From Myrmaecium sp. VS I D KN 1 (lineage: Eukaryota; Ascomycota; Dothideomycetes; Valsariales; Valsariaceae): a DNA stretch of 64,000 nt. Position numbers and translations under genes: made by a program. Every line of letters begins with the position of its first letter. Position 1 is the stretch's first letter. Positions 44,160 to 55,348 of the stretch are shown here, in pieces. Under the pieces are notes generated by a model. The model was not told the DNA's origin, ran no database searches, and saw only the letters and a program-made list of their open reading frames with translations. Location of the stretch: NCBI GenBank assembly GCA_019775845.1, contig JADQAV010000008.1, positions 496,001 through 560,000 on the forward strand. The letters run 5' to 3'.

Positions 44160-46859
44160 TTATAGAACGCCCACACCCGTACCGACATCACCGATCGCAG
44201 CAGAACGGGAGCTCATTCTCCGAATGCTTCCCGCAGCGCAGCGAGGTGACATCGGGCTCCCATGAGCACCGATGGTAGACGAAATGCGTTTGCCGACGTA
44301 CAGCTTATTCGGGCTGCTCGGAGCGGAAGCAGGGATGCGAGCAGGAGCCCTCATTCTCCTGAAGCTGCCCTTTTCCGGGTTGCTATCGGCGTCCGCCTTC
44401 TCCGGGCTCTGGCTGCGGGTACGCGGGGGCGCAGTGGGATGATTGTAGAACGCCGATGGCAGCCTCGCTCTTCTGGGGCTTCCGCCATCCTTGTGCGGAG
44501 TGGTAGGCGTGCGAGATTCAGGCAGCTCTCTCCTTCTCCTCATCTTCAGCGCGCCCTTATCGGGACTGTTGTCCCTGGACTGCGGAGGTGTCATCCTCCT
44601 CCTTCTCCGGAAGGTTTCCTTCTCTGGGCTGGTGTCGCCTGATGGGGCGGTAGCCATTCTCTTAGGCATAGTTCCCTTCTCAGGACTGTTGCTGACAGAT
44701 CGTGGCGCGGAAAGCGGGAGCCTTCTTTTCACGCTCGTCGTGGTGGAGGTGCCGCTGGTCTCATTAGGAGGCTGGGCAGTGTCATCCGAAATCGGGAAAA
44801 GATCGCGGGCACTGGCCCTTTCCGGACTGCTGACTGGGGTGATGGATCCGAATAATGAGGGGATCCTGCCTCTGTTGCCTATGTAGGTCGGGCTGACGGC
44901 ATAACTGGTGGATACCACCCTCTTTCTGATACTTCCACAAGATCCAGGGGCGGGAGAAATGGGAGCTCTGCGCCTCACGGTACCGCTATCCCCTGAGTCG
45001 TCACCCTCAGGTTCACCGTCCTCCGGCGTGAGATCGGCATTCTTTCCGAAACTCTCCTTCTCGGGACTATTGTTCCGCGGCGATGTGAATAGAGCAGTGT
45101 CGATAGTGAGTGTAGGGCGGACTCGTCTGATCCGAACACTTCCGTCACTGTCACTTCCACTGGACTCGGACTCCGCATCATCAACTGTAGGGAGTATGCT
45201 CCTCCTGACACTGCCACGATCCGTCTCCTCGCACCCTGCTCCAATTGCAGGATCTGCGGCGTCTCTGCTAAGTCTGCCACTTTTCCCAGGACTGCTGCTT
45301 CGAGGGTTAGGGGAGGAGATGCTAGCCGTGTGGGTGATTCGCATCCGACTAACACTCCCGCTTGTAACGCGCATACTGTTCGCACGAGACAGGGAAGCGG
45401 AAGCACCGCCCGCTTCCTTCCTTCCCCAGACCTCCGCCGAGGGCGTCCTACTTTTGACCATCGACGGGGTACGGCTCTTGGCCGGCGAAGGCGTAACCCT
45501 TCTCGAGGCTTTTCGACGAAGGGAAACAAATGGGCTTATACCCGGTGGAGGCGAAGGGGTTCTTGGAGTCTCAATCGGTTCCGAATTTTCGGGAAGCGCC
45601 TCCAGCGTTTGGCTCGTGTAACCGCGCGATGGGGGCGTTTGTGGTCTTTTTACGTGGTGAGTCTGTCGAGGATGTTCGATCGATTTCGAGTGGCTCTGAA
45701 GCGGCGGAGTATCCGAGCTACTATCGGGGGTCTGGACAGAATCTACGGTGGGAGCAGGTAGCGGGAATTCCGTGTCTTCGGGAGTGGACGGTTCAGACAC
45801 ACTTTGAAAGTGATAACGATTGCGCGTGGTCTGCGGTACGGATGTAGCTTGTTCGGCTTTGAGATCCGGGGAGAGAGGTGCAGCGTGTTCCTCCTTGTTT
45901 TGAGTGTGTATCCGAAGGGAGTGTGCCGTCGTAGGCGACTGTGGAGCGGCGGCGTCAGAGAAGAGAGCGAAGATGCCTGGTCTGGAGTTTTGGAGACGGT
46001 GGGTTTTGCGGATAGTGCACAGGTTGACGTCAGTAGATGGGGATCTGGAGTCCTTGGAGCCGCTCGGGTAGTGTGAGAGTGTTCGTGGACTTGGAACACC
46101 TCGCACCGTACCCTCGGCTTTCATGTCCCGCTTCTGTTGGGCCTCCGCACCATCCCGCACGTGCAGATGTTGGCGACGTAGCGGTTTGTAAAAGGAAGAT
46201 TGTGTCGCTTTCTGCTGCTCTTCGAATCGTCGGCAGATATCGGTTACTCGTGATGGCTGGGTCGGCTGGAACTCGGAAGCACCCTTGGTAGGCGAGCAAA
46301 GGCCCTCTTCGGAATCCGAACTCAGTCGTCGTGGATGACAGTTCGACGGGGAGACTGGTGGGGAAGCAGGCGCCCAGATACCAGTAGCATCGGTGAAGGA
46401 GGAGATGTCGTCTTGATCGGTTGAGGACATTTTGGCATGCCTCGCGTTGCCGGCCATGAAGAAGCGGCGGTGTGTGGTGAGAGAGAGTTTACTTGAGTTG
46501 TCTGGAGGTGAAGAGGATGCTGATCCATTACCTCTTGCACGGTCCTCTGGGAAAAATGAACGAAGCAAGGCGTGGATAGCGGGATCGACATTTTGTACAT
46601 GGTGAGCATTATCAGAAATTGGACATTTGTTTACATGGGGATGGATGAAGTCCGAATCCCCCGTCCAATGGCCTGTGCTGGAAGAATTGGCACAAGCGTC
46701 ATTCTCAGGGTCTTCAGGGTCGGCGGAGGAGACGGTTTGTGCAAGAAAGGGGTCATCATTAGGCGGCTTGGGCGTGCGGATGGCGCAGTTATTGCTGTCA
46801 TAAGGCGGAGTGTGCACAGTTGTGTTCGCAGCTCCGAAATGATCCAAAGCCAAGGGCAT
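44160..46859 (-). CDS. Serine/proline-rich protein with SPEK-type repeats, function unknown
   Basis: A single exon of 899 residues from the ATG at 46859 (MPLALDHFGAANTTVHTPPY); an in-frame ATG at 46934 would add 25 residues. Composition is Ser, Pro, Arg and Thr throughout, with no membrane segment or known domain that I can see. The C-terminal half repeats a short motif of the form SPEKG/E-x-F-R-R-R: NSPEKESFGKN, NSPEKGTMPKRM, TSPEKETFRRRRR, NSPDKGALKMRRR, QSPEKADADSNPEKGSFRRM and SPGKSGRLSR. Most sit in S-P contexts followed by basic residues, so proline-directed kinase sites are plausible. One less repetitive block near residue 130 (NVDPAIHALLRSFFPED) could be a short helix. The consistent protein-like codon use and length make it a real gene. 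I do not recognise it. Confidence 0.72.
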   Translation of the reverse strand: MPLALDHFGAANTTVHTPPYDSNNCAIRTPKPPNDDPFLAQTVSSADPEDPENDACANSSSTGHWTGDSDFIHPHVNKCPISDNAHHVQNVDPAIHALLRSFFPEDRARGNGSASSSPPDNSSKLSLTTHRRFFMAGNARHAKMSSTDQDDISSFTDATGIWAPASPPVSPSNCHPRRLSSDSEEGLCSPTKGASEFQPTQPSRVTDICRRFEEQQKATQSSFYKPLRRQHLHVRDGAEAQQKRDMKAEGTVRGVPSPRTLSHYPSGSKDSRSPSTDVNLCTIRKTHRLQNSRPGIFALFSDAAAPQSPTTAHSLRIHTQNKEEHAAPLSPDLKAEQATSVPQTTRNRYHFQSVSEPSTPEDTEFPLPAPTVDSVQTPDSSSDTPPLQSHSKSIEHPRQTHHVKRPQTPPSRGYTSQTLEALPENSEPIETPRTPSPPPGISPFVSLRRKASRRVTPSPAKSRTPSMVKSRTPSAEVWGRKEAGGASASLSRANSMRVTSGSVSRMRITHTASISSPNPRSSSPGKSGRLSRDAADPAIGAGCEETDRGSVRRSILPTVDDAESESSGSDSDGSVRIRRVRPTLTIDTALFTSPRNNSPEKESFGKNADLTPEDGEPEGDDSGDSGTVRRRAPISPAPGSCGSIRKRVVSTSYAVSPTYIGNRGRIPSLFGSITPVSSPERASARDLFPISDDTAQPPNETSGTSTTTSVKRRLPLSAPRSVSNSPEKGTMPKRMATAPSGDTSPEKETFRRRRRMTPPQSRDNSPDKGALKMRRRRELPESRTPTTPHKDGGSPRRARLPSAFYNHPTAPPRTRSQSPEKADADSNPEKGSFRRMRAPARIPASAPSSPNKLYVGKRISSTIGAHGSPMSPRCAAGSIRRMSSRSAAIGDVGTGVGVL

Positions 46860-49800
46860 GCACGGTGGAGCTCCCTGGCCCGAGCTCGATGCGCACCACC
46901 GAGGAGCAGCGGCGCGGTCGCCTTCCCCAGCCATGAGAACGACCAGGACATGATGATGGTGTGCATCTGCAGTTGCAGGTGCCGCAGTTGCACATGGCTC
47001 TGGACATGGCAGTTCATGAAGAATGTTGGCGTTCACACTGCACTCCCGGCCCCAACCTTATTCACCGCAACGTCTGCCTCCCCTCCCGCCAGGACAACGG
47101 CCCGCCAAGGACGGTTCATCGTAGAAGGCTGCGACGGTGCATGTGGATCTGTCAGAGCTGTCAACCGTGCCCGTTGCCATAGAAGAAGGTTCGTCTCGGT
47201 TGGCGGTGGCGTTGGCGGACGGAAGTGGTGTTGGGTGGCCGTGGTGGCCCAGGCGACGAAAACGGACTGACTACACCACGTTTCCCCAACGACTGCTGCG
47301 TCGCTTCATGCCAGGCCTGATGAGGGTTCCGGCGTGAACAATGCGTACGCAGTGGCGGTCGGGCCTGCTGGGCGATCCTCGAGCAGTGACCAGACCGTGC
47401 CGGGCTCGCGAGGAGCGCGGAGGCCGACGCATGATTCAGGCACCGACTGCCGATGTTCGCGATCGTTGGGGGAAGGAAGGGGAGGTTCGAGTGCGTCAAG
47501 AACTGGTACGGTTCGCCGAAGCCATCAAGTGGAGTTGCACGGCGACTGCTTCCACGACGATCCCTTTGTTCTGGGGAAGGATGTTGGTGATGCTGATGTC
47601 GTAGCGACCGCGGCGGCCCAGTACAGTAGGGTGCGCGTGCGGGTGCGGATGCGGATGGCAGCTCAGCGGCCTCGCTTGCGGCTCGAAGGGGGGAGGGCCA
47701 AGCTACGTCAGTTGTCGCAACAACAAGACAGATAATTGCCCAGATCAGCTACGGGACGGTCACTGCGCCGTACCCGTTCCAGGATAGGCCGGTACAGTGG
47801 TTGATGAAGCAACAACCTACCCAGACCTTCGACGACCATCCGTCTCGGATGTTATATGGCCTCAGATCCGTACTTCCTCAGGCGACGGACGCAGCGCGGT
47901 CATCTTAGCCTCAGGACCGATACGATTTCCACATCCGCCTAGTCGGTTCTGAGAACCGCTGCGAGTCAATGTGAGTGGAAGGCTCGATTCGCACGGTGGG
48001 TATCTGCCATCGAGCCTGATCGCCGGCTACTTCTTCTTACCTCCTGCTTCCCCAATCCAACTCCTTGGGTTACCATTTGGTCGGAAAGGCAGGGGTAAAG
48101 GGCCGTTGCATGAGGTATGATGTCGGAGGAAGAAAATAGATGGCTGAGAATGTGATGAAATCGCCGCTGATCAACGGAAGGACTCATGTCATAAGTTAGG
48201 CAATGGTGGGAAGGCGATTTGTTTCGAAACAAGGCAGGGGTGAAGACAAGTACTAAGTTAGTATGTTGTAGATACCGGATGGTTCGAGAGGCAAATACGA
48301 GAGGTACAAGAGATACGAGAGGTACGGGAGGTATCATAGTGATGATGGAGTAGTACTACGACACACGGATTGCGTGTCCGTATCACCGTCGCGACTGCCA
48401 TGCGGCGAGCCAACGTTGTTGATGAGCAGGAGTTAATAGTGAGTTGATGGGGATGACGGAGCGAATGTAGCAACCGTGAACCTGCAGATGCGACTGGCTC
48501 GAAGGGTAATATTTCTACGCTGTGGGCGACAGGAACAGGAAATGGTGACGCAGAGGTAAACAACCTGCATGTGGCGGTCAGAAGTCGGCGGTTGATACAT
48601 TGTAGGAATTTGGATGTTTCTCTCCCATGCCAGCCTTGCTGGAACAGCGTATGTGCCATCTCGTGAGGCATGGGGATAGGAGAGGGTAAGATCCGCAGAT
48701 GTATGAGTACTATGTACGTAGTAATCATCAAGCGATTCCCTGGTACATCAATCATCAGGAACGGTTGGGAATGTGTATCTACATATAACGAGGGACATTT
48801 TGTCATCTTCAGGCGCAGATGGGGTATCCTGTTACCAGGAACAATCGATGGATGCCACCCGGTGTCCTGGTCGAGCCCAGTTCACTTCATCTCGGAGAAT
48901 TCCCATGCACACTCGGCGTCAAACAGACGCCGTGAGAAGGCAGGATAGGATGCACTTGAGCTTTTTTATGGCTAGAAGGAGCGAGGAAGCTGCATGGGAA
49001 GCGCGTCGCAGCCGGTGATTCGGAGCGCGTCTGGCTCTAGGAAAGTGACAGGAGTCGCAGGAGTTGATTGAAAAGGAAAAGGTGGAGAAGGAGAAGGGCG
49101 GAGACCCGGGGCTGCCCAAAGAAGGATGCTCCGGATAGCGTCAAGTGCCGCCAGCACCCGACGACCCCCTACGCAATCTCGCCATCGGCAAACCACCAGC
49201 AGCCATGGCGCGCTGGCGAGCATGTCCTCCGCATCACATTCTCGCGCCTACCCGTTCGCTCATCGGCGGCCAGCCACTCCAGTTGGCTGTGTACAGCATT
49301 CGTACCGCCTCCGACCTGCTCTCTCCGCCAACCGTTGGGCCAAGCTGAGCGGATGGCTGCAGGCTCTGTGCGTCCTCATGATGTGCTCTCCCGTACCGCC
49401 GCTAGCCATACGCCGCAGCAGCAGCTGCAGGCAGTTCGCAGTTTCCGGCTGGTACCGTGCTATCTCCCTTTTTCGCATTCAGGCAGCCCAGCCGCAAAGG
49501 ACGAGTGCCCCGCGAGCTTTTCCGAAATAGCCACATGTACAGACCAGCAGACACGAGGTAGAAAAGGGCCGGCCGGGTGACCCAAAGGATCGGGAAGACA
49601 GCAATCTAGCGGAGTCTCGAGAACGCTCTGGTAACCCACTTTATTTATGCGAGACACTGGCTGATGAAAGGCTTCGGCCTGAGCTATCTTTGTGGCGGTG
49701 GGGAGGCCAGCATGGACTGCAACGAGGTGAAATACTGCAGATCCGGCGGCTCGGATGCGGTCTAACTGATTATATCATGGGTCTTAAGGGAGAGAAAAAG

Positions 49801-51530
49801 GAAAGCTAGACGAGGTATCCGAAGCAGGAGGCCGGAGGAGACAAGGAGCTTTGCTTCTTGCTGGACATGTAACAAGTACCGACACGACATTGTGTCATCC
49901 GTAGCTACAAGATACATCCTCGGATGCATCAAGTCACGGAGAGCAAGGTAGGTTCCGTACCGTACATAGGGACGATCGAGAGGAAGCAAAGTAAGGCACT
50001 CGCTCGCAAGGGAACCTTACGACTTACGAAGGAGCACGACAGGCAGCGGCAAGGCCTGCGAGACCTTCCAGGCGCCCTCGTGGGGCCTTTCTCCCTACTT
50101 TTCGTCTTCTTCGTGTGGTCGCTGGCCGAGGTGTCGCACCATCGACCGCATGCCCCTGTAACGGAGTTGGGCAAGGGGGGGCGCGCGGGGCGGCCAAGGG
50201 GCCAAGGAGAACTGCGAGAGCTCCTCGCTTCGAACGTCTCGTACACCTGCGTGCTGCACGTTGAAGCCGCACAAGTCAGTGCGTCGAGCAGCATGCGGAG
50301 GTGGATGGTCGGAAGAGCTGGCGGCCTTGCGGAGGTGCTGAGCTGCTGAGCGGCGGTGCTGAGGGTGAGAACACCGCTGCCGGCGAGAGCCTTGCTTGCC
50401 TCCCCGTCGGCTTCGTCTGATATTCGTCCCCCCCGTTTCGTGTCAGTCCGTTTCCGATTCCTTCCACTTCTCCTTCTCGTCCTCGAACCTCTCTTTCCTT
50501 TCCATCCACCGCGTGTGCCTGTCTTCCTTTCGAGTGCCGGAGCTCGAGGCTCTCTTCCTTTCTTTCCCTGCGCTTCAGTTCGCACAGTCCTTCGTTTGTT
50601 CACTCCGTCCTCACCTCGCACTGCCGGTCCCGACCGTTGTCATCGTCTAGCCACAGTCACGGTTTCTGGAAGGTGGCTTGATCTTCGTAGCCTTTCACGT
50701 ATCTAGTCCAAAGAGCCCATCGAATATCAATACTCGTCAAGTCAATTGCTTCGCTGCTTCATCCACGTCCTTCGCTGGAACGAACATCTTCCGACGCCTC
50801 ACGTCTGGAGATCAACTATCTCTGACGTACAGTATCAGCTTTGTGGGAGTTCTGTAAGTTCGCCGTCCCATATTGAAACCCCTGGATCCGTCACCCACAG
50901 TTGAGCATGCTGGGACGATGCCCGTAAGAGCGCTTTGTTGCCCTTCCTCCCACATACCGTCCACTACCTGCTTGTGCGGGCAAGATTCTGCCACTATCCG
51001 CCACCTCCTACCCGTTTCATCGCGCTTTCCTAGACCATGGTGCTGTTGTGAAGGAGAGAGACCTGCCTTCCGAGGGCTGTCTTCTGCATGGTCCCCTGAG
51101 CCGCGTCAGACCAGTGTGCTGACCGACTGCTATCAGATTGTCGACATCCTTACGAGGCTTTCAAGTACCTACGCACCGGTAGCCGGCCTGGCTTGACCTT
51201 CCCGAGAAGATCGCAATTCCACCTTTCGATGTTGTAGATTCTTTTCTCAGAGATTTCGAATGCTGGACTAGCCGCTCAGCCGGCACGACCGTTCATTGGC
51301 CCCTGAGCGCAGGCGTGTGGTTCTGATCCGACTCACTGTGTCGCCATTTCGAATGCAGACGCTCAAGGCTCGCTGATTGTCATCTATCTACTAACGCTAG
51401 GAGCATTCGTCAACGAAGAAGTACGCCGTCACACGCTTGGGCTGGTCACACACAGCCAATTGACCCCATCGATCATCTAGCGCGAAGATATAGTAGGGAC
51501 TGGTAGTGGTTGGGTTTAGCAAGTTGCCAT
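46860..51530. other. 4.7 kb divergent region without a supported gene
   Basis: Between the serine-rich gene (-) and the EGF-like gene (+). Several frames of 90-230 codons are open on either strand (for example 49068-49580 plus and 49929-50621 minus), but their translations are basic, low-complexity and without recognisable motifs. 50400-50650 is a strong C/T tract. A long spliced 5' leader of the EGF-like gene is the simplest reading for 50400-51530. Confidence 0.45.
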
Positions 51531-54266
51531 ATGCCAGAAGCGGGAATGTCTCAAGGCATGTATTCCGGAAATGAACATGCAAGGTCGAATCCAGCCGCCG
51601 TGAGAGCGGCCCGGGAGAGATTGCATGCGCAGAGGATGCAACAGCAGGGACAATCTTCCAGCAATCCCCGAGTTGCTGGTCTACAGCCACGATCGAAGCA
51701 AACGGTGTCGCCAACCCCTCGCGACTTCTCACCTGGCGGGCCGCAATCAATCCCGACCCCGCCATCCAGCCGGGGAAATGCTTCGCCAGCGCCAGCATGG
51801 CCACTTCCGGACGTTCCTTCGAGCCCTCCACAGACGCGGTCCCAGCGTGGCCCCCCGCCTCAACGTCCACCTCGCCCGAGTTATGTTCCATCCATCTTGG
51901 ATCCATCGCGGTCCGACAATGTGACTTCACAGCCGCCGCTACCTCCGCCCGAAGTGACCTTGGAGCCTCCGCAGGGTCAATGGGAAGATGACTCGCTCCC
52001 ATCTTCATATTCGTCTTCGAACCTTTCGCGACCGCTGACCGTATCTTCGCAAGCCTCCGCGGCGTCATCTCATGTTTCCCTCTCCGACTTCCCGGTTCCG
52101 TCAGTAGCCGCATCTGCAGCTGCTGCTGCGCAGCCGCCTCGGAAAAGCCTCACTCTTGGACCCCCTCCGGTCCTGAGGAGAGGACCTTCGTCTTACTATT
52201 CGCAAATTTCCTACGTATCGCCGATTGCTGAAGAGTCCGAGGCAAGCAGATCCCATAACTCATATGCGTCGAGTAATGTGATCCCGGGTGGTATTCAAAA
52301 CTTCTACTTTGATGATGCAGACGCAACGCCTTCTGATGGAGAAGTATCTCCCCTCGGGAGCCCCTTTTCTGATGGGAATCAATCTCGAGAAAGCGAGCAC
52401 GATGATCAGAGTGGGCTTGTAAGACAGGCTAGTCTGGGACGCAGGACCAAGCCATCATTGACAACCATTAAGTCAACGGACAGTGTACCTGGAATAGATA
52501 AGAGAAGGGCACAGAAAGCTGTCGGCATTCAATCCGGGTCTTTGGAGGTGCCGAAACAGCACCCTGCACGTAGCAGTTCAGCCCCGCGGGATAATGCACT
52601 GAAAAATGGCACTGGGCTCCTAGATCCGTCCTCGTCTTCATCAGAGTCTCTGGAGGAGAAGGAGAAAAGCAACATGAACGGGTTGCAGCGAGCAGGCTCA
52701 TCGTCTCAAGCAGCACGGACGAGGTCGCCTCTTGCACCCATAGACTCTAAAGTGGCTTACACACCGGATGACGCGGGGAAAAACGGCAGCTTGGAATCTC
52801 CAGTCACTGGTGCCTTCCATCAAGCGCCTCGACAGCATACGCTGGCCAATCGTATCGGCACACGGAGACCTCCGAAGCTCAATGTTGACGCCGTCAGAGA
52901 GGCGGAAGCACGTGGAAGTTTGACGAGTCTATCAGACCTGATCAGGCGTGCCACGAGGCTTGCGAGCAATCTGGATCGTGGCCGGACAGCTAGCAGAATC
53001 GATATGGATCTCTGGGAAGACGTACCCTCTGACAAGCATAAGGACTTTGGCGAGCGTGACTCCCGCTACAGGTCTGGGTCCATCACGGACATGCTGGCCT
53101 CATTTCCTCCGCCGGCATTTGGGACCCCCAGAGATGGTACTCCGAACGGCTCACGGCCTATCTCTCGGTGGCCATCGGCGGGCATTTCGGACCTGCGGCC
53201 TTACATTGACACCCCAAATGATAACCGCGGACAGCGCCGAAGATGCTGCGGTATGCCTCTTTGGGGCTTCCTCATCCTGTTGACCATCCTGGTCTGTCTC
53301 ATAGTGGCTGCAGTCGTCGTGCCTGTGGTCCTTATCGTCTTACCCCAGCAGAATCAGTCTTCCGGATCCGTGGCCGAGCGCGAACTGGCTCAATGTGAGA
53401 AGACTGCAGGTTGTCAGAATGGAGGAGTAGCCATCGTGAATAGCAGCGGTAGTTGCGGTTGTCTTTGCGTCAACGGATACACTGGAGAGACATGCACGAC
53501 GCAGAAGAGCTCCAGCTGCACAACGATTGACGTGGATGGAACCAAGGCTGCTACTGTTGGCTCTTCACTCCCGCGTCTGCTATCGGGCGCTCAGAGCAAC
53601 TACAGCATCCCTCTCAACGCATCCACCATCCTGGCGCTCTTCTCTAAGACGAACCTCAGCTGCGCGTCTGAGAATGCTCTCGTCACCTTCAACAGCATCG
53701 CTTCTCGTTCTGACGGGCCAGTCGATCTTCCTGTATTCGACGAAGGCCTGGACGCCGCTCTGCTGGGTTCCACTGAAGTCTTCTCTCCCGCCATTACCGC
53801 GACTCCTACTCTCGCCGCACGTAAGGTTGTCACCGAGCTCCCCGTGACCTCTTACTCCGTCGCCACGACCAACGGCATCCTCTACGCCGTCTCCCCCTCC
53901 GCGACCGCAGCAAGCTCCACCGCTTCCTCCACCTCCGCCTCCAGCACCTCCTCCTTCAGCAAGACCAGCAGCGAAACCCTCGACTTCGCCCGCATCGGGG
54001 TGCTCTACATCATGCAGGTTTCCCGGTCCTTGGACGCGGCCACGGCAGCGCAGGAGAAGCTGCAGACCTTCTTCGAAGACCGATCGTCCACGGTGGCGGA
54101 TGCGAAGAATGTCACGCTTGGTAGCGGCTATGACATTGACTTGGTGGACCTGACGCTCACGTTGAAGAACGGGACGCAGGTGGGAAGCGGTGCGACGATG
54201 GCGACGGCGACGGCGACGGCGAGTAGCAGGAAGGAAAGGAGGGCGGCCTTGTCGTGGTTTAGGTGA
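51531..54266 (+). CDS. Single-pass membrane protein with EGF-like domain
   Basis: A single exon of 911 residues from ATG 51531; ATG 51546 (MSQGMYSGNEHARSNPAAVR) is equally plausible and looks more like a natural start. There is no signal peptide. The first 570 residues are Pro/Ser/Gln-rich and cytoplasmic by prediction. RRCCGMPLWGF leads into one membrane segment at about residues 578-603 (LVCLIVAAVVVPVVLIVLP). This is followed outside by an EGF-like module at about 621-655 (CEKTAGCQNGGV, then CGCLCVNGYTGETC). A Ser/Thr-rich ectodomain with N-glycosylation sequons (NYS, NAS, NLS, NVT) completes it. Type II orientation follows from the missing signal peptide and the basic residues before the membrane. 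Related EGF-like membrane proteins occur in other filamentous ascomycetes; the ligand or role is unknown. Confidence 0.85.
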   Translation: MPEAGMSQGMYSGNEHARSNPAAVRAARERLHAQRMQQQGQSSSNPRVAGLQPRSKQTVSPTPRDFSPGGPQSIPTPPSSRGNASPAPAWPLPDVPSSPPQTRSQRGPPPQRPPRPSYVPSILDPSRSDNVTSQPPLPPPEVTLEPPQGQWEDDSLPSSYSSSNLSRPLTVSSQASAASSHVSLSDFPVPSVAASAAAAAQPPRKSLTLGPPPVLRRGPSSYYSQISYVSPIAEESEASRSHNSYASSNVIPGGIQNFYFDDADATPSDGEVSPLGSPFSDGNQSRESEHDDQSGLVRQASLGRRTKPSLTTIKSTDSVPGIDKRRAQKAVGIQSGSLEVPKQHPARSSSAPRDNALKNGTGLLDPSSSSSESLEEKEKSNMNGLQRAGSSSQAARTRSPLAPIDSKVAYTPDDAGKNGSLESPVTGAFHQAPRQHTLANRIGTRRPPKLNVDAVREAEARGSLTSLSDLIRRATRLASNLDRGRTASRIDMDLWEDVPSDKHKDFGERDSRYRSGSITDMLASFPPPAFGTPRDGTPNGSRPISRWPSAGISDLRPYIDTPNDNRGQRRRCCGMPLWGFLILLTILVCLIVAAVVVPVVLIVLPQQNQSSGSVAERELAQCEKTAGCQNGGVAIVNSSGSCGCLCVNGYTGETCTTQKSSSCTTIDVDGTKAATVGSSLPRLLSGAQSNYSIPLNASTILALFSKTNLSCASENALVTFNSIASRSDGPVDLPVFDEGLDAALLGSTEVFSPAITATPTLAARKVVTELPVTSYSVATTNGILYAVSPSATAASSTASSTSASSTSSFSKTSSETLDFARIGVLYIMQVSRSLDAATAAQEKLQTFFEDRSSTVADAKNVTLGSGYDIDLVDLTLTLKNGTQVGSGATMATATATASSRKERRAALSWFR

Positions 54267-55348
54267 ACTTCGAGCTCTCCTCCTGGCTTTATCGACTTGC
54301 CTCTCTCCCTGGCAAACCGAAACCTGAAATCGATCGAGTACCAGCATCAGTTTCGGACAACTTCATCCCTATCCCCTCGCCTCTTTTTGCATTCCTCTTC
54401 AAGTTTTGTTTCATTTGGCTTATCTCTATTTCATATCTTTTCATTGTTTTCGTCTTCTTTTCTTTTCATCAAACCGTTCTGACCGGATCAGGGAGGGTTT
54501 GTTTCTTTTTCTTCTTTTCAACGGATGGAGACGAGAAATAGAGGACGGCATCTTTTCCTTCTTTCTTTCCTCTTCACCCTTATCTTTTCTTCTATTTCTC
54601 TTTTCATCTTCTACTCTAGTTTCTTGCAAAGTTTATGCTCTTGTTTCTTTTTGCATCTATCTTTCATCGATCTATTTTGGCTATTCGTTTTTTCCATCTT
54701 TATTCTTTCCCTCCTTTGACTTGGGCTTCTTCCCGCTTCATCTAGCCTGGACTCGCGAGTCCGGGGTGACGGGTAGAGATCAGGGTTTCGTGGGGCGGCA
54801 TTTTCAATGTAGGAGCTCTGGATTGGGTAATTTTTATAGCTTTCTGTTTCGGCGGCGGATGGGGTATGTCCTATCTTCTCGACTCTCTTTTTTGGTTACG
54901 ACACGGGCTATGTCCGGGCCGATGGAAGGACGAAGAAAAGCTGCTTGTGTAACAGGTAGGCGTTGTTCTTGTACTTTTGTTGCTGCTGCTGCTGCTGCTG
55001 CTGCCTGCTATTTCGTTGGTGAGAGGGATGGGTAAGGAGACTTGCTTAAAGGTACTGCTAAGGTAGACGTGCGTGGTAGTCTTGGGACATGGAAGTGGGA
55101 AATGGATCGCTTTTGAACGTCAATCACTCTCGTGCATTCCATGTTTCTTCTTGTTTGGCTCTGGCGGTACTGTGCGAGATACTCAAGAAAAGATATAGAC
55201 GCATAGTCACGGATACATGCACTCGATGGTACACTTCATAAATACACAGGCATCTACAGCAAGAAAAGGAAAAGGCACACAAAGGCAGCTCCCGGGAAGG
55301 GTATCAAAAGAAAGACCGACCGACGCGTTTACGCAAAACGCCCAAAAC
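54267..55348. other. Convergent 3' region between the EGF-like and ketopantoate reductase genes
   Basis: 1.1 kb, very T-rich at 54390-54720, with a TGC microsatellite near 54980. No supported gene. Confidence 0.55.
54980..55003. repeat. TGC trinucleotide run
   Basis: Eight tandem TGC units in the intergenic region. Confidence 0.9.

Noticed and set aside
49068-49580. 170-codon plus-strand frame in the long gap
   Set aside because: No recognisable motif; composition like random GC-rich DNA.
49929-50621. 230-codon minus-strand frame
   Set aside because: Basic, low-complexity translation, reverse of a C/T tract, no motif or splice support.
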